Shown here: one piece after another, positions 10,833 to 21,023 of the stretch | How the letters are laid out: each line of letters opens with the position of its first letter | How positions within the stretch are numbered: position 1 is the first letter of the stretch | NCBI GenBank assembly: GCA_030374765.1 | Contig: JARGXX010000003.1 | Location: 248,001 to 312,000 of the forward strand | DNA: 64,000 nucleotides | Source of the DNA: Agarophyton chilense | Taxonomy: Eukaryota; Rhodophyta; Florideophyceae; Gracilariales; Gracilariaceae | Reading direction: 5' to 3' | Program-made: the position numbers and the translations under genes | The notes under the pieces: model-generated | What the model saw: only the letters and a program-made list of their open reading frames with translations | Told to the model about the DNA's origin: nothing | The model's database searches: none

Positions 10833-12832
10833 CTAATTCCGGAACTCACCAAGTTGGTTCAGCGCCTTCATGTATTGCGCATGGCGCGGCAGCAAACCTT
10901 CAAGGAGCGTCAATGCAGCGACCACGGAGGTAGGCGCAGCCCTCTGAAAGTTGGTGACGCAACACTGGCGAATTCGAACCAGCAAACCGACCACGGCCGG
11001 AGAATCAACCATAGGTTTAGGCGGAGGCCGCGCAATACCCGCCAACAGAGGTCGAGCCGGACCAGCAACCCACGAGGAGCTCGGTTGAGTAGGAGTCCCA
11101 CCCGTAGGGATAGGCGACTTACGACCATGAGGTAATGGCTCGGACGGGAAGGGACCAGCATAAAGACCAACTGGTGTCTTTACAGTACCGTGATAAGGTT
11201 CGGGGCTCGCGGGAGCTCCATAAACAGGAGGCTCCCCGGGAAAATATTGGGTGTGGAGAGGCACAATCTCCCAAGTTGCGGGAACGAAAGCCTCCCAAAC
11301 TTTATGGGAATCCCAATGGTAATTCTTGCTTTGCTCGAGATACGAGTCCAAATCTTTCACGGTATAATCGGTCCCCTCAACGATGTTCTCGTAGCCAAAT
11401 CGGAAAATATCCTGGGCAACTCTCGGAGGTATGAAGAAGATGCGACCTACAGGTTGAACACCATCTCGGTATATGTCAGAGTCGGGATTGCGACAATCCC
11501 AATCGATACCGTAACGGGCGGCCTCCAGAGCCAGGATGGCAACCAACACGGTCCACTCCGAGAGGGCAATCGACCAAATGAGGTAATACCGCTTTAGGTT
11601 CCGGGAAATCTGACTCCCGAAGTACGCCGAAACCGGCGGATTGGGCACGCTCAGCGATAACGGAACCTCATAGGATTCCCACCACTCTGGTCGAAGCACG
11701 TGCCACTCGCGTCTGCCCTTTGTAGGTTGTGAGAAGTACTCGACGTTATGAAACATATGCAAAGCGCGAGTGTAAAAGTTGCGAGTGCGAACGCGACTCT
11801 CCGTCGCTGCATCCTCGCCCCACCTACTACGGTCAGCCCAAATGATAGTGGTGAAAGGCCGATTCAGGGAAACGAAGTCAGGTGAAACCGGAAGGTAAGT
11901 CTCCGAAATAGACGGGTACTGGCACACTTGCACCACCAATCGACGGTAATAATCCAGCTCCGGTTCGATGCGCACATACGGCAAGTCGCTCGGATATATC
12001 GGCGGGATGAAATACCTCAAGGTGTATGACGCTGCCGACTCTGGTAACATTCTAGTTGACCCTGACGAGGTTGAGACTCTTTGTCCCGTTTCTTCAAAAG
12101 CAAGGGAACGGAGCGAAGGCGCTCGCAGTCCCAACGGGACAAACCCAAGTAGGTATCCAATTGTAGACTGGTAAGAGCTGCCGGCAATGACGAATTCACC
12201 ACCGCCACAGGCCAATCGTGCTTCAACAGGTCATTGTTTGTCACCTGGTCGAAGGTAATACCAAAAGGTCCATACTGACTCCTCGTCCGGTTCGCCGCAC
12301 CGAACGCGAGATTGTGAGCCCAATTGGTTTGTGTTGTCGGAGAAAGTCCACCACTGCGTTGGTATGGGTCAGCCGGAGTCCCAGGAAATAACTTTGTCGC
12401 AGGGATAGGCACGCTGCGAAAACCAATGTTGGTAGGCGTTCGAGAGGTCGAGCGAGTCACCCTCTTGGTTATACCACTGCGTCCACGGCCACGCGATGGG
12501 CCGCTACCTGAAATGGTTGGGAAGGCCGTAGCTCGACCCGACGAACGAGGTGATGACTCGACCTCCACCGCCGCAGTGAACACCAGCGGGTATTTATCCT
12601 TCTGAAGTGACGCCTCCTCGGTCCGTTCTGAGGAGACGACCAACGTATCCAACCTTTCCGGTAGTACCGGCACCGACCTTTCAGGTGCAATAGGGGCCGG
12701 CGTACGGTCACGAGCGGTTCCAGACCTTTGAGGTATCGTGGAACGGGACCAATCCGACCTTAAAGGCATAACTGCAGCGGTATCAATCCCCTCGGAATCG
12801 CCGACTTCTTCAACCTCAATGGTCCCCGGCAT
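10833..12832 (-). pseudogene. TE-1 antisense accessory ORF (same family as the TE-3 antisense ORF), frameshifted
   Basis: Encoded opposite to gag-pol between the chromodomain and the 3' end. An ATG at 12,832 opens a Ser/Pro/Arg-rich frame that ends at 12,017; a second frame open from 12,215 continues to 10,833. The overlap (12,017-12,215) marks a frameshift. The second part (460 codons) contains a W/Y-rich domain: EWWESYEV, PPVSAYFGS, then IWSIALSEWTV at about 11,510-11,690. This aligns position by position with the TE-3 antisense protein (GWWSSVEV, PPVVSYLGS, LWSVVLTEWAV), roughly one residue in three identical over about 58. The C-terminal 100 residues are Pro/Gly-rich. No known domain is recognised. 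Confidence 0.65.
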
Positions 12833-12904
12833 CTCACGTCTCTCGAGCACTGGTGCTGCTTGTGGGGACGATCCACCCCTTCGAGGTATCGGTGACGAAT
12901 CCAC

Positions 12905-13680
12905 TATGCGGCGCGAGGTTCATCGACGTGGCACCGAATGGGTTTGAACGCGTGCGCGGAGGCGGCACGATCTTTTCATCGCCTTGAGGGTAAACCGTAA
13001 TGCAAAACCGGAAAAAGGTCGCGTAATTACCGACGGGGCTGCTCAACACCAATAAGGTCTCACAACCGGAAGCTTCCACCACGGACCCAGGCCAACACCT
13101 CAATGGTTGTATCGACGCAGTCTCAGGCCCCACCGGCGCCACGAGTCAATCCTTACCAAGTAGACGAAACCTGAAAGGTCGAGAAGCCAGGAAACCTTCA
13201 GGGAAAGCCAAACAGCACGGTTACGGTCGCGACGCCGCCAATTAAGGGCAGCAATACCTGAAGGGTTGTAGAGCCGTGGGAACGACCAGGCGGGACGGTG
13301 TGCGCAGGGACCGAGGAGGAAACTGAAGATTGAGTAACCGGGAAGGGTGACATACCAACTTGGTAAGACAGGGGGCTATGCGGAAGCAGAATCGCAAGCA
13401 AGCAGGGCCACAACCGAAAAGGTGTCCACGAGGGCGCTAGTTACACTGCGTTGCTCTCATGACAGTTGCTACCTGAATGGTTGTCGCTCAATTCGTGCGC
13501 CGACCTCGTCGCGCGCCCTCCCCAACCGATAGTGGAACCGAGTTCTGAACCTCAAGGGATCGCGCGTTGCGCACAGACACCACTCCAATGCCCGCGCCGC
13601 TGTTGCCCGCTACAACTCTATGGTTTGATGGAAGGAGACACGGGGCGTGCCTCACGGGTAGGAAGGGGATCTATCGTATA
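12905..13680. other. TE-1 non-coding segment dense in ACC-N4-6-GGT sites
   Basis: Only short overlapping frames here. The stretch upstream of the antisense ORF start would hold its promoter and leader if it is transcribed. It carries motif copies spaced about 45-80 bp. A purine-rich GGGTAGGAAGGGGATC at about 13,657-13,672 could be the 3' polypurine tract, but no LTR pair confirms this. Confidence 0.4.
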
Positions 13681-14240
13681 GTGGCGGAAGGGCTGACCGT
13701 TGAGGTTGTCAATATACTACACTTACCTTGTAGGTGATGGATGCGAGGGATCATCGGCCATGCAGCTCCGGGCGAGCTACCATCTAGGTGTTCTCAGCCA
13801 CGTGTAGTGTTGACATGTACCTTCTGGTTGAGTTATTGTTAGTAGTTGTAATTGTAATTATATTTATTCTAGTACAGTAGTGGAGTGGCCACCTGGCACT
13901 GTAACCAGTGCTGGCCAGGTCTCTGACAGTAGGTCAGAGACCGTGCCTTGCTGGCACCTCCCGGGTGATCTGGAGAGTGCAGTCCACTGCATATAGGGAA
14001 CTGCACCTCCCCCATCCTAATCTAATAAAGACAGGCACTACTTGGGTCACGACTATACCTTTTGGTTCATTGGTTTTCAACTACCACACAGGCTTTCCCG
14101 CGCGTGGACGCCTACCATCGTTCACCTACACGGTATAGGCTAGTTGCCCCACCGTTTGCCCCTGCGGGTTTTCACTGTGCCCTGTTACCATCGAGGTTTA
14201 CTACGTCTACCTTCTAAGGTTGAGCGTCACCACGCTCCCT
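13680..14240 (+). other. putative TE-1 3' terminal region (LTR-like, unpaired)
   Basis: Holds an AT-rich TATTTATTCTAG segment (about 13,861), a polyadenylation-like AATAAAG (about 14,024), and two perfect hairpins: GCACTG/CAGTGC (13,896-13,911) and GGTCTCTGAC/GTCAGAGACC (13,918-13,942). Ends near a short direct repeat TTGAGCGTCACCAC (14,220-14,233 and 14,245-14,258). These are LTR-like, but I find no partner copy at the 5' side, so the limits are guesses. Confidence 0.35.
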
Positions 14241-14259
14241 ACAATTGAGCGTCACCACA

Positions 14260-15635
14260 CTCCCGAGACAAGACAGTAGCATACCCCAGAGGTGATTGTA
14301 CGACATCATCGTAATTGAGGATCCCAAAATGCCAACAGTGTTCCAGAATTGCTGAAACACACGCTTATGGAGTGTTAGCAGATTCCACACTCTGTATTTC
14401 ACCGCTGGCGTCAAAAGCCATGATGATGCATTAAAGAAAATAATCTAGCTGTGATATATTTTTGATGGTTGGGAAGCTGTTTTCAACTAATCTGGAGGCG
14501 ATACGAATAACTCAGAAGCACAAAGTAGTAACTATCTAGTAGTAATGCGTTTCAGTTTCCTTTTTGAAGCGTACAGATTCGTATGAAAGAGGCATAGATG
14601 TCTCCAAGGTCTCTCTCAGACGATCACAACTAGCAAAAGACACCCTAAAATATTAGTTGGTCTTGGTTTTGAGCCATTCAAATTTATGAAAAGGTGAGAA
14701 GTTTGCCATTTGGTGTCCAGTGAGACAACTGCCGCAGGAAAAGAAACCCCATACATTGTAAATGTGTTTGAAACGTTTGCCGCATTCCAGAGATCTAGTG
14801 AGGTGTTCGGCGCTCCGTAAAGCCCTCTTTGTCAGCCCAATGTATCGGTTGAAGCGGGTTTGGTGTTCTCAGGAGGCGAGTTGTGCGAAAGCACTGTTTT
14901 GGATATGCCTAGAAAGCTTCCACAGATTTAAAAGTTTGCGACAGTCGTCAAGAATTGGTGGCGATCTAAAATGGAGTACTAAATGGAAAGCTGCCGCAAG
15001 CTGTGTCGCTTAATATTCTTTTCAAAAGACCAGCTTCAGATATAAAGTAAAAATATCTTTTTGTTGCTTTTTTTCGTCGGGAATCTTTGTAAGGGTTTTT
15101 TTAATGTCCAGTTCTGGTTATCGCAGAATCAGGAAGGCTATAGAATTCGTTACACATGTGGAATGTAGGACCGGAAGCCAGGGCGTTTGACCCCTAGTGA
15201 ATATTGACATGTCTTTGGTTTCGTCGGTTTTAGAAGATTAAGAAGTTTATACCGGAATACTTAAATCTCATGTTTTGTTTCTGTTTTCTTGAACGAAGCT
15301 GTACAAAAAGGTTGTTACCCTTTGTAAGTATGTGAGCTTCCTATGTTTGTATGTTCCTTCAGGAGCTCTATGCCACATGAAGGTGCCTTAAAAAGTTGCC
15401 ATGTTGCAGCACTTGCTTGAGAGCATGAACTGACACGTATCTGGCTGTCCCAACAAGGAATCACGAGCCGAAAATAGAAGGACAGTGGTTCTACGAAGGT
15501 ACATATTACACCGTTGGCCCCGTACAGTAATGATCAGTCTAACATTTCAGATGTTATCATATCCTCAAGCTATCCATATATCTTCCGATAATAATATGAA
15601 ATGGTAGAATGGATGTTGTGCTTGTTAGAATTTAG
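14260..15635. other. spacer between TE-1 and pullulanase gene, nothing recognised
   Basis: Only short open frames (longest about 83 codons at 14,762-15,013) without recognisable motifs. The last part is the 3' flank of the pullulanase gene. Confidence 0.5.
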
Positions 15636-18600
15636 TTAGAGTTTCCTCTGCTGTTCATACTCCTTTCGCTTTCGATAGACTTCTTCGACCCTTTGATGAT
15701 CCATTGACTCCGCTTTTTTCTTAAACTGTATTCTTTGAAAGATTGATTGGTTCTTGAAAGCCTGTTCTTCTGAAGTTGGCATTGGTTCTAGCCCAACAGC
15801 GTATCGTGATAATGGATCATCACCATGAAATGAACAATGTACGTCAGCGATGGACGCGAGACGCATTTCAAACTGGGAAACATAACATTCCGAAGACGAG
15901 GCACGGCGTAATACGGCCGCAGAGCGTCCACTGACTTCTACTGACCCGATAAACGGGCCGCTTAAAGTACGCGTTCCAGCAGCTGAAGCGCTCACTATCT
16001 GCATCCACATGACGTCCGCCTCCTTCCCAGGTAACTCAAACAAAACCTTGAGAGGAGTTGCGTTGAAAAGAATTACTACTTCGGACCAGCGCTGTGGTTC
16101 TTCCTCGAGATCCTGTTCTCCAGGAACATCTTCGGAACGCTCTTCCTGGAGCCGCCGTAGAAGCTTTTCTGGGTTTCCTTTGATTCGGTAACCAATGCAT
16201 TGATCAGGAACGTGGAGACCGCAATCCTCATAGAAGACTATCTTCTCATGGATCTCGTCTGCGTTTTCCATGCAGAAGATCTCAGGGTGAGCCCTGCGCA
16301 AGAGAATGAGTCCTCGGTAATACTGAACAGTGGACCACTCTTCCACTTTGGTGCTCCAACGAATCATATTAATCTCATCTGGCGACTCGTATGAATTTTC
16401 ATCCCCAAACTTTGTTCTACACATTTCCTGCCCGGCTTGGATGAAAGGTATGCCTTGAGATGTGAGCACAAGAACAGCCGCCAACTTGTGCATTCGTCTG
16501 ACGTCTTCGTCGCTGAATTTGATGGTATCGGTTCTTGACCGAATGTAATGGTTCAAATGATCCCATAGTGTTCTATTGTCATGACACTCGACATAATTGA
16601 TGCTTTCAAGAGGGGAATCCGCAAACGTATCTACGGAGCCGATAATTCCGCCTTTGACTTCCATGAGCCTTCCGCCGTCCATAATAAAAGTCTCTTCGGT
16701 ATCAAACGGAGACCCCCTGATCGCATTTCGGAAGGTATCGTTGAAGACTGCGAAACCCTTAGAGCGCTGTGAACCTTTGTCAGTTGTCTTCATTGGAGAT
16801 AGACCACCGATCCAAGGCTCTCCATAGACCACGATATCCGGGTCAATGGCTTTCAGTTCTTCAACAGCTTGCTGAATTGTTTCCACGTCAATCAAGCCAA
16901 GCAGGTCAAATCTAAAGCCGTCAACTCCATACTCTGAGGCCCAGAACTTCAATGAGTCGACGATAAACTTTCGCCCCATGGGGGATTCGCTCCGAAATTC
17001 ATTTCCGCAACCCGATCCATTCGAGTAACACTCACCACATCGAGGCTCATGAGGTGCCCTCCTACCGCATGTACTCTCGCCATTGTGCGCAACTGGAGTA
17101 TTAGCACAGGTGCGGTAGTAATATCGCGGAGCCAGTCCGTTGAAAGAAAACCGAGCTTCCAAATTTAACTCATTGCTGTCCTCAGCAGTGTGATTATACA
17201 CGACATCCATGATCACCCTCAGCCCAGCTTTGTGCGCAGCACTGACGAGCTTTTTGAATTCCTTCACGCGAGCGGCAGTATGGGTTGACGACGCATACCA
17301 TCCATCAGGCGAGTTGAAATGGACGGGCATATATCCCCACCTGTATGCAAATTCGTCATCTTCGTTGTTGTCAAAGTCCTGAATGGGCATGATTTGGATG
17401 GCGGTCACACCCATTTGGGCGATATGATCCAATCCAGAAGAGAATTTTTCAAGCACGAAGAAGTCTTTCTGTACTCCAGGCATGATTTCCTGTTCCCAGG
17501 GAGTTAAAGGCTTTCTCTGTGGATGCTTCGTTGTCGTTGGCACCATCTTTGTGCCTCTTTCGGCAAGCCCGAGAAACTTACCGCCGTTCCGAATACCTGA
17601 ACTATTTTCAATCGTCATATCACGAATATGAAGTTCATATATAATAATCTCAGCAGCACGAAGGCTTGGTCGGTCATGCACCGGTGTGGTCTCAGTGCCA
17701 TATATAAGCCCTCGACCAGCGTGAGCAGTGTTACATCTAGAGTACGGATCAATAACCTCTAAGCCTGGGAATAGACGTTTGCACTTACCTTCGGCAAGGA
17801 GTTTATAGTACGCGCCTTTCAGATCTTTTGACACAATCGCTTTCCAACAGCCTTGTGGGATTCGACGCATAGGCACGACAACCCGTCCTTCGGCACCTGT
17901 TGCCTTTGCATAAATAACAACGCTAACCTTATCAGCCGCGGGCGCAAAGCATCGAAATACGCATTGTCGCGCAGAATATGACCACCCAAGAGAACCCTCG
18001 TAGAAATACCTATCCTCATTCTGATGACGTTCCCAATGTAGACCAACAGCGTGAAAAGGATGGACACATACTATCACATTCTCAACAAGGAAATCTTCAT
18101 CGAAATGCACGACGCTAGTTTCAAACATTAAGCGCGTTTTTGTGGTGGAAAGTTGTTCGCTCTTTTTATGGCGCAAACTCTTACCAGTCACCTGATTGTA
18201 TGATAAATTTCCTTCCTTGCATATCAATTGTACAGGATGCCCGCAAAGTTTGATACACACATTTTGACCCAATTGCTTCGCCGCCTTCTTGGTCGGACAA
18301 ATCCATCCCAACGGAACGGGCGTCGACACGACCACAGAATGTTCACTATCGACGTAGGCGTCCAGCATACATTTGACCTCATCAAGAGACCGTAGGACAA
18401 AAGTAGTGTCCTGTGTAATGGTAAACGTCGGAAACTCATCATAATTATGGGTATCGGTGGATATGAAGTCAGACTCAGTTCCTTTAGCCTCCATGCCATG
18501 TGCATCTTCGAGTAAAGAAGCATTCCATACCCGTTCAACACCGTCTCTCTCAAGCCAAGCCTTACCACCTCGCCTAGGGAGTAAACAAATATTCTTTGCG

Positions 18601-20213
18601 CTTCCGTAGGAAGCACGGTCTACGATAAAGTCAGTCCAATCTTTCGTCACAGAGACTGGTGCAAGTGCGACGCGATGGGAAGCAGGGTCTGTAGGATCCC
18701 AAGTCCAAAGATCCCATCCATTGTAATCCGACGGCGAAAAACGACGATACCTGACTCTAAACCATCTCTTAGCCATAAACTGATGCGGCTCGGGTGGTCG
18801 TACACGTATTTTAGGATCTCCTTGAACGAAATGAAGAATCTGAGCAGGGGCTTCTGCGCTTGTCCATTCTCTGACCACATCCCTGCGACAGGCGTCGCGA
18901 TGCGGCTCTGTCATAACAGTGTGTCCAAATTGATCAATTGTTGCTTGTGCGGGGTGCAACTGCATTCGTACAGGTTCGGCATAGACCTGAGTTTTGAACG
19001 GAAATATGTGGCCGATCAAATGAAAGACAATTTGACCCGGGACGGCAGGTCTGCGAGGCGTGAGCTTTGTAGATAAAGCGGGGTATTTTTCAGTAGCGTT
19101 TGTCCATATATTAAGCTCCCAATCGGTCCAGCGAGGGTCATAACGATGGTAAACAATAGAAATGTCCACATCAGATGGCGTTAGTAGGCGGGGATAAGAC
19201 TGGGCATATATTATTCGAAGACCTAAAGAAGGTTTCCATGTGAGGGGAGGTTCTTGAATGGTGGATGAAACAGAAGTTCGGATAGGTACGATAGAAAGTT
19301 GAGAAGACTTTGATTTAGAGTTTTTGAGTTGTAGTAGTTGGGTTATATCTATTGAAAAAGCTCGAGCAGTGTGGTACGGTGATGGGAGCGATACTGATTG
19401 TAAATTGGTTGCGGCGGTAAGCATTATTGACACGATTGGAGTTGATCGATCAAGTCTGTAGTAAAACAAAATGAGATGCTTTGATGGGGCGATAACTGGA
19501 GATGGGTTTGGCCTGGTGACAGGAGCCATGGTAGACACGATTAGTGAGAGATATGCGGATCGAGAGGTCTGTTCGACCAGAACGGAGAGTGGATCGAAGG
19601 GTGTTCGAAACGGCGTTGAAGAAAGAGGTATATGATGAGGGAAGGGTGCCTCGAACGATGGAAAGGAGGGCTGCGAATGAGACGGAGCAGTGTATGTGTG
19701 AGTTTTCTGCAGCGTGAAGGAGATTTCTTTGGGAAGAGCTGAGGTATCAAGCACGAACAGGGACGGGTGAGCGGGCACTCGGTAGTGGCAAGTGGCCGGG
19801 AAAAGGTCTCGCTTGGTGTTACCAGCATACAAAACAAGCCATTCTTCACCCCAGTCAGCAGTGACAAAGACGAATCGAGAAAATTGGCCAGTGAGAAACA
19901 AAAGTGGAGAGGAAACAGCGTGAGGGTGATCACAGAGAAGAAAGACATGTTTGTCGCGACCGGTAGAATGAAGCGACGAAAGATCTACGCGGCGCGGGGT
20001 AGAATCGATGAGAGCGGGATGCGTTGGTTGCAGAAGCAACTGGCTTTGAGAAGGCAACGAAATGCGAAAGAGCGCTCCATAGGCGGTGAACGCGTCGGGA
20101 ATGCACTGGGCATAGACGTTGTCACCAAGCGTGAGACACCAGTTGTAGTAGTCATGATAGGGGCGGTGGTAATGCACAACAAGATGGGCGGGAGCGGGGC
20201 GTAGCATCGGCAT
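15636..20213 (-). CDS. type I pullulanase-like starch debranching enzyme (GH13) with CBM41-like and CBM48 modules
   Basis: Hydrolyses alpha-1,6 branch points of starch-type glucans. 1525 aa, intronless. Start chosen at ATG 20,213; another Met lies two codons on, and the frame stays open upstream to 20,390 without an ATG. N-terminus: four repeats resembling CBM41 starch-binding modules, starting near residues 10 (HLVVHYHRPYHDYYNW), 245, 355 and 488 (YNGWDLWTW); the second and third are divergent. A CBM48-type domain begins near 755. The GH13 barrel has all four signatures: DVVYNH (1003-1008), GFRFDLLG with nucleophile D1103, YGEPW with acid/base E1132, and HDN with D1212. The 29- and 80-residue spacings fit pullulanases. 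The protein is longer than most because of the repeated N-terminal modules. No clear secretion signal is visible; in a red alga, floridean starch is cytosolic, which would fit. Confidence 0.9.
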   Translation of the reverse strand: MPMLRPAPAHLVVHYHRPYHDYYNWCLTLGDNVYAQCIPDAFTAYGALFRISLPSQSQLLLQPTHPALIDSTPRRVDLSSLHSTGRDKHVFLLCDHPHAVSSPLLFLTGQFSRFVFVTADWGEEWLVLYAGNTKRDLFPATCHYRVPAHPSLFVLDTSALPKEISFTLQKTHTYTAPSHSQPSFPSFEAPFPHHIPLSSTPFRTPFDPLSVLVEQTSRSAYLSLIVSTMAPVTRPNPSPVIAPSKHLILFYYRLDRSTPIVSIMLTAATNLQSVSLPSPYHTARAFSIDITQLLQLKNSKSKSSQLSIVPIRTSVSSTIQEPPLTWKPSLGLRIIYAQSYPRLLTPSDVDISIVYHRYDPRWTDWELNIWTNATEKYPALSTKLTPRRPAVPGQIVFHLIGHIFPFKTQVYAEPVRMQLHPAQATIDQFGHTVMTEPHRDACRRDVVREWTSAEAPAQILHFVQGDPKIRVRPPEPHQFMAKRWFRVRYRRFSPSDYNGWDLWTWDPTDPASHRVALAPVSVTKDWTDFIVDRASYGSAKNICLLPRRGGKAWLERDGVERVWNASLLEDAHGMEAKGTESDFISTDTHNYDEFPTFTITQDTTFVLRSLDEVKCMLDAYVDSEHSVVVSTPVPLGWICPTKKAAKQLGQNVCIKLCGHPVQLICKEGNLSYNQVTGKSLRHKKSEQLSTTKTRLMFETSVVHFDEDFLVENVIVCVHPFHAVGLHWERHQNEDRYFYEGSLGWSYSARQCVFRCFAPAADKVSVVIYAKATGAEGRVVVPMRRIPQGCWKAIVSKDLKGAYYKLLAEGKCKRLFPGLEVIDPYSRCNTAHAGRGLIYGTETTPVHDRPSLRAAEIIIYELHIRDMTIENSSGIRNGGKFLGLAERGTKMVPTTTKHPQRKPLTPWEQEIMPGVQKDFFVLEKFSSGLDHIAQMGVTAIQIMPIQDFDNNEDDEFAYRWGYMPVHFNSPDGWYASSTHTAARVKEFKKLVSAAHKAGLRVIMDVVYNHTAEDSNELNLEARFSFNGLAPRYYYRTCANTPVAHNGESTCGRRAPHEPRCGECYSNGSGCGNEFRSESPMGRKFIVDSLKFWASEYGVDGFRFDLLGLIDVETIQQAVEELKAIDPDIVVYGEPWIGGLSPMKTTDKGSQRSKGFAVFNDTFRNAIRGSPFDTEETFIMDGGRLMEVKGGIIGSVDTFADSPLESINYVECHDNRTLWDHLNHYIRSRTDTIKFSDEDVRRMHKLAAVLVLTSQGIPFIQAGQEMCRTKFGDENSYESPDEINMIRWSTKVEEWSTVQYYRGLILLRRAHPEIFCMENADEIHEKIVFYEDCGLHVPDQCIGYRIKGNPEKLLRRLQEERSEDVPGEQDLEEEPQRWSEVVILFNATPLKVLFELPGKEADVMWMQIVSASAAGTRTLSGPFIGSVEVSGRSAAVLRRASSSECYVSQFEMRLASIADVHCSFHGDDPLSRYAVGLEPMPTSEEQAFKNQSIFQRIQFKKKAESMDHQRVEEVYRKRKEYEQQRKL

Positions 20214-20708
20214 GAAGAAGGAGCGCCAGATGCTGTGCGGGATGGGGAAGAGGCTTGTAGGCGGCGACGAGTGGAATTCATCATCGGCGCGTTGGGACAA
20301 AGAGGGCTTGCTGGTGACAAACACACGTAGGGATGAGCACGAGATCTGAGATCTGTCGAAGCGAATCGTGCCTCCTTCCAGACGCGTCACAAAGCGCCTC
20401 CGTACGACGATGCGCGCTGATTGGGCTCCGCATCCCTAGCTGAAAAAATCCCCTACGTGTGAGTCTCCCATTGGCGCTGGTTCGGGCGCGACGCGCGCTG
20501 ATTGGCGCCTGCTGCAGCGCTGCAACAGCCCACCCGGGGCCATGCGAAAGCAGCCTGCTTTCGAGTCATCTGCCTGCAATGCGCAATCTTCATGTCTACA
20601 AATACCTGCCGTCCGCACCGCCGGACACTCCATTCGTCGCATCACCACCATCCACCGTCAGCCTCCCCTCGCCTACCAACCTCAACTTCATTGACTCACT
20701 CAATAACC
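20214..20708. promoter_or_regulatory. divergent promoter region with repeated GCGCGCTGATTGG boxes
   Basis: About 500 bp between the divergent start codons of the pullulanase (minus) and the small Ser/Pro-rich protein (plus). GCGCGCTGATTGG occurs twice (20,412-20,424 and 20,493-20,505) and CCATTGG once (20,469-20,475). ATTGG is the reverse complement of a CCAAT box, the usual NF-Y site. Shared boxes suggest co-regulation, unproven. Confidence 0.4.
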
Positions 20709-21023
20709 ATGTCTTCCTCCTCATCCAAGCCTGTCTCTGACGCCGAACAGCCGCTGTCGCCGCTGTCCACCTTCCGTGTGCCATTCCTATCACTCAACCC
20801 CGCCCTTTCCTCGCCGCCGGCCATGTCGCTCTCACGCACCCGTTCGCTTCCCATCACCCCTGTGTCGGATTTCCCGTCGCCTGTGCTCCGCGCTCCGTCC
20901 GAGCTGCAGAGCCCCTCGGCCAGCCTTTCCGACCTCGACTTGGCCGTCGAACCACTCACCCACACGCAACGCGTCGCAAGGGCCACCCGCGAGTTTCGGG
21001 ACGCCTGGATTGTCATGGAGTGA
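20709..21023 (+). CDS. small Ser/Pro-rich protein, unknown function (104 aa)
   Basis: ATG 20,709 sits in a favourable context (ACC before ATG) and opens 104 codons; an alternative in-frame ATG at 20,592 would give 143 aa. The first 75 residues are low complexity (S, P, L) with several S-P or T-P pairs, possible phosphosites; the end (THTQRVARATREFRDAWIVME region) is charged and probably helical. The frame is open beyond chance for its GC content, and it lies in a dense gene block. No homolog recognised. Confidence 0.45.
   Translation: MSSSSSKPVSDAEQPLSPLSTFRVPFLSLNPALSSPPAMSLSRTRSLPITPVSDFPSPVLRAPSELQSPSASLSDLDLAVEPLTHTQRVARATREFRDAWIVME

Larger units (their letters stand above)
2910..14220. 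repeat. dispersed palindrome-like motif ACC-N4-6-GGT throughout TE-1
   Basis: Reading the sequence, ACC and GGT separated by 4-6 bases recur every 40-100 bp. Examples with 5-base spacers: 2910-2920, 3072-3082, 3349-3359, 3610-3620, 3635-3645, 3670-3680, 13048-13058, 13097-13107, 13169-13179, 13354-13364, 13413-13423, 13471-13481, 13696-13706, 13725-13735, 13779-13789, 14187-14197. Many read ACCTNNAAGGT or ACCGNAAAGGT. In gag (2.9-4.7 kb) I counted roughly 25-30, where about 2 are expected by chance. They occur in all reading frames, in the antisense ORF and in non-coding DNA, so they are not a codon artefact. Function unknown. Confidence 0.7.
2880..14240 (+). mobile_element. TE-1: decayed Ty3/gypsy chromovirus with antisense ORF, 5' LTR missing
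   Basis: Order on +: gag, protease, reverse transcriptase, RNase H, integrase, chromodomain; then, in opposite orientation, an accessory ORF; then non-coding DNA ending about 14,240. The chromodomain after integrase defines a chromovirus. Pol stays in one frame but is broken by stops, and the protease and RT catalytic motifs are damaged, so the copy is dead. I could not find a second copy of the 3' terminal sequence near 2.4-2.9 kb, so the 5' LTR is absent or unrecognisable and the left boundary is approximate. The dispersed ACC-N4-6-GGT motif runs from 2910 to 14,220, which supports treating this whole interval as one element. Confidence 0.65.

Noticed and set aside
14762-15013. 83-codon frame downstream of TE-1
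   Set aside because: No motif, not ATG-supported by context, and within chance length.
20214-20390. N-terminal extension of the pullulanase to 20,390
   Set aside because: Requires a GTG start; the starch-binding module begins just after the ATG at 20,213.
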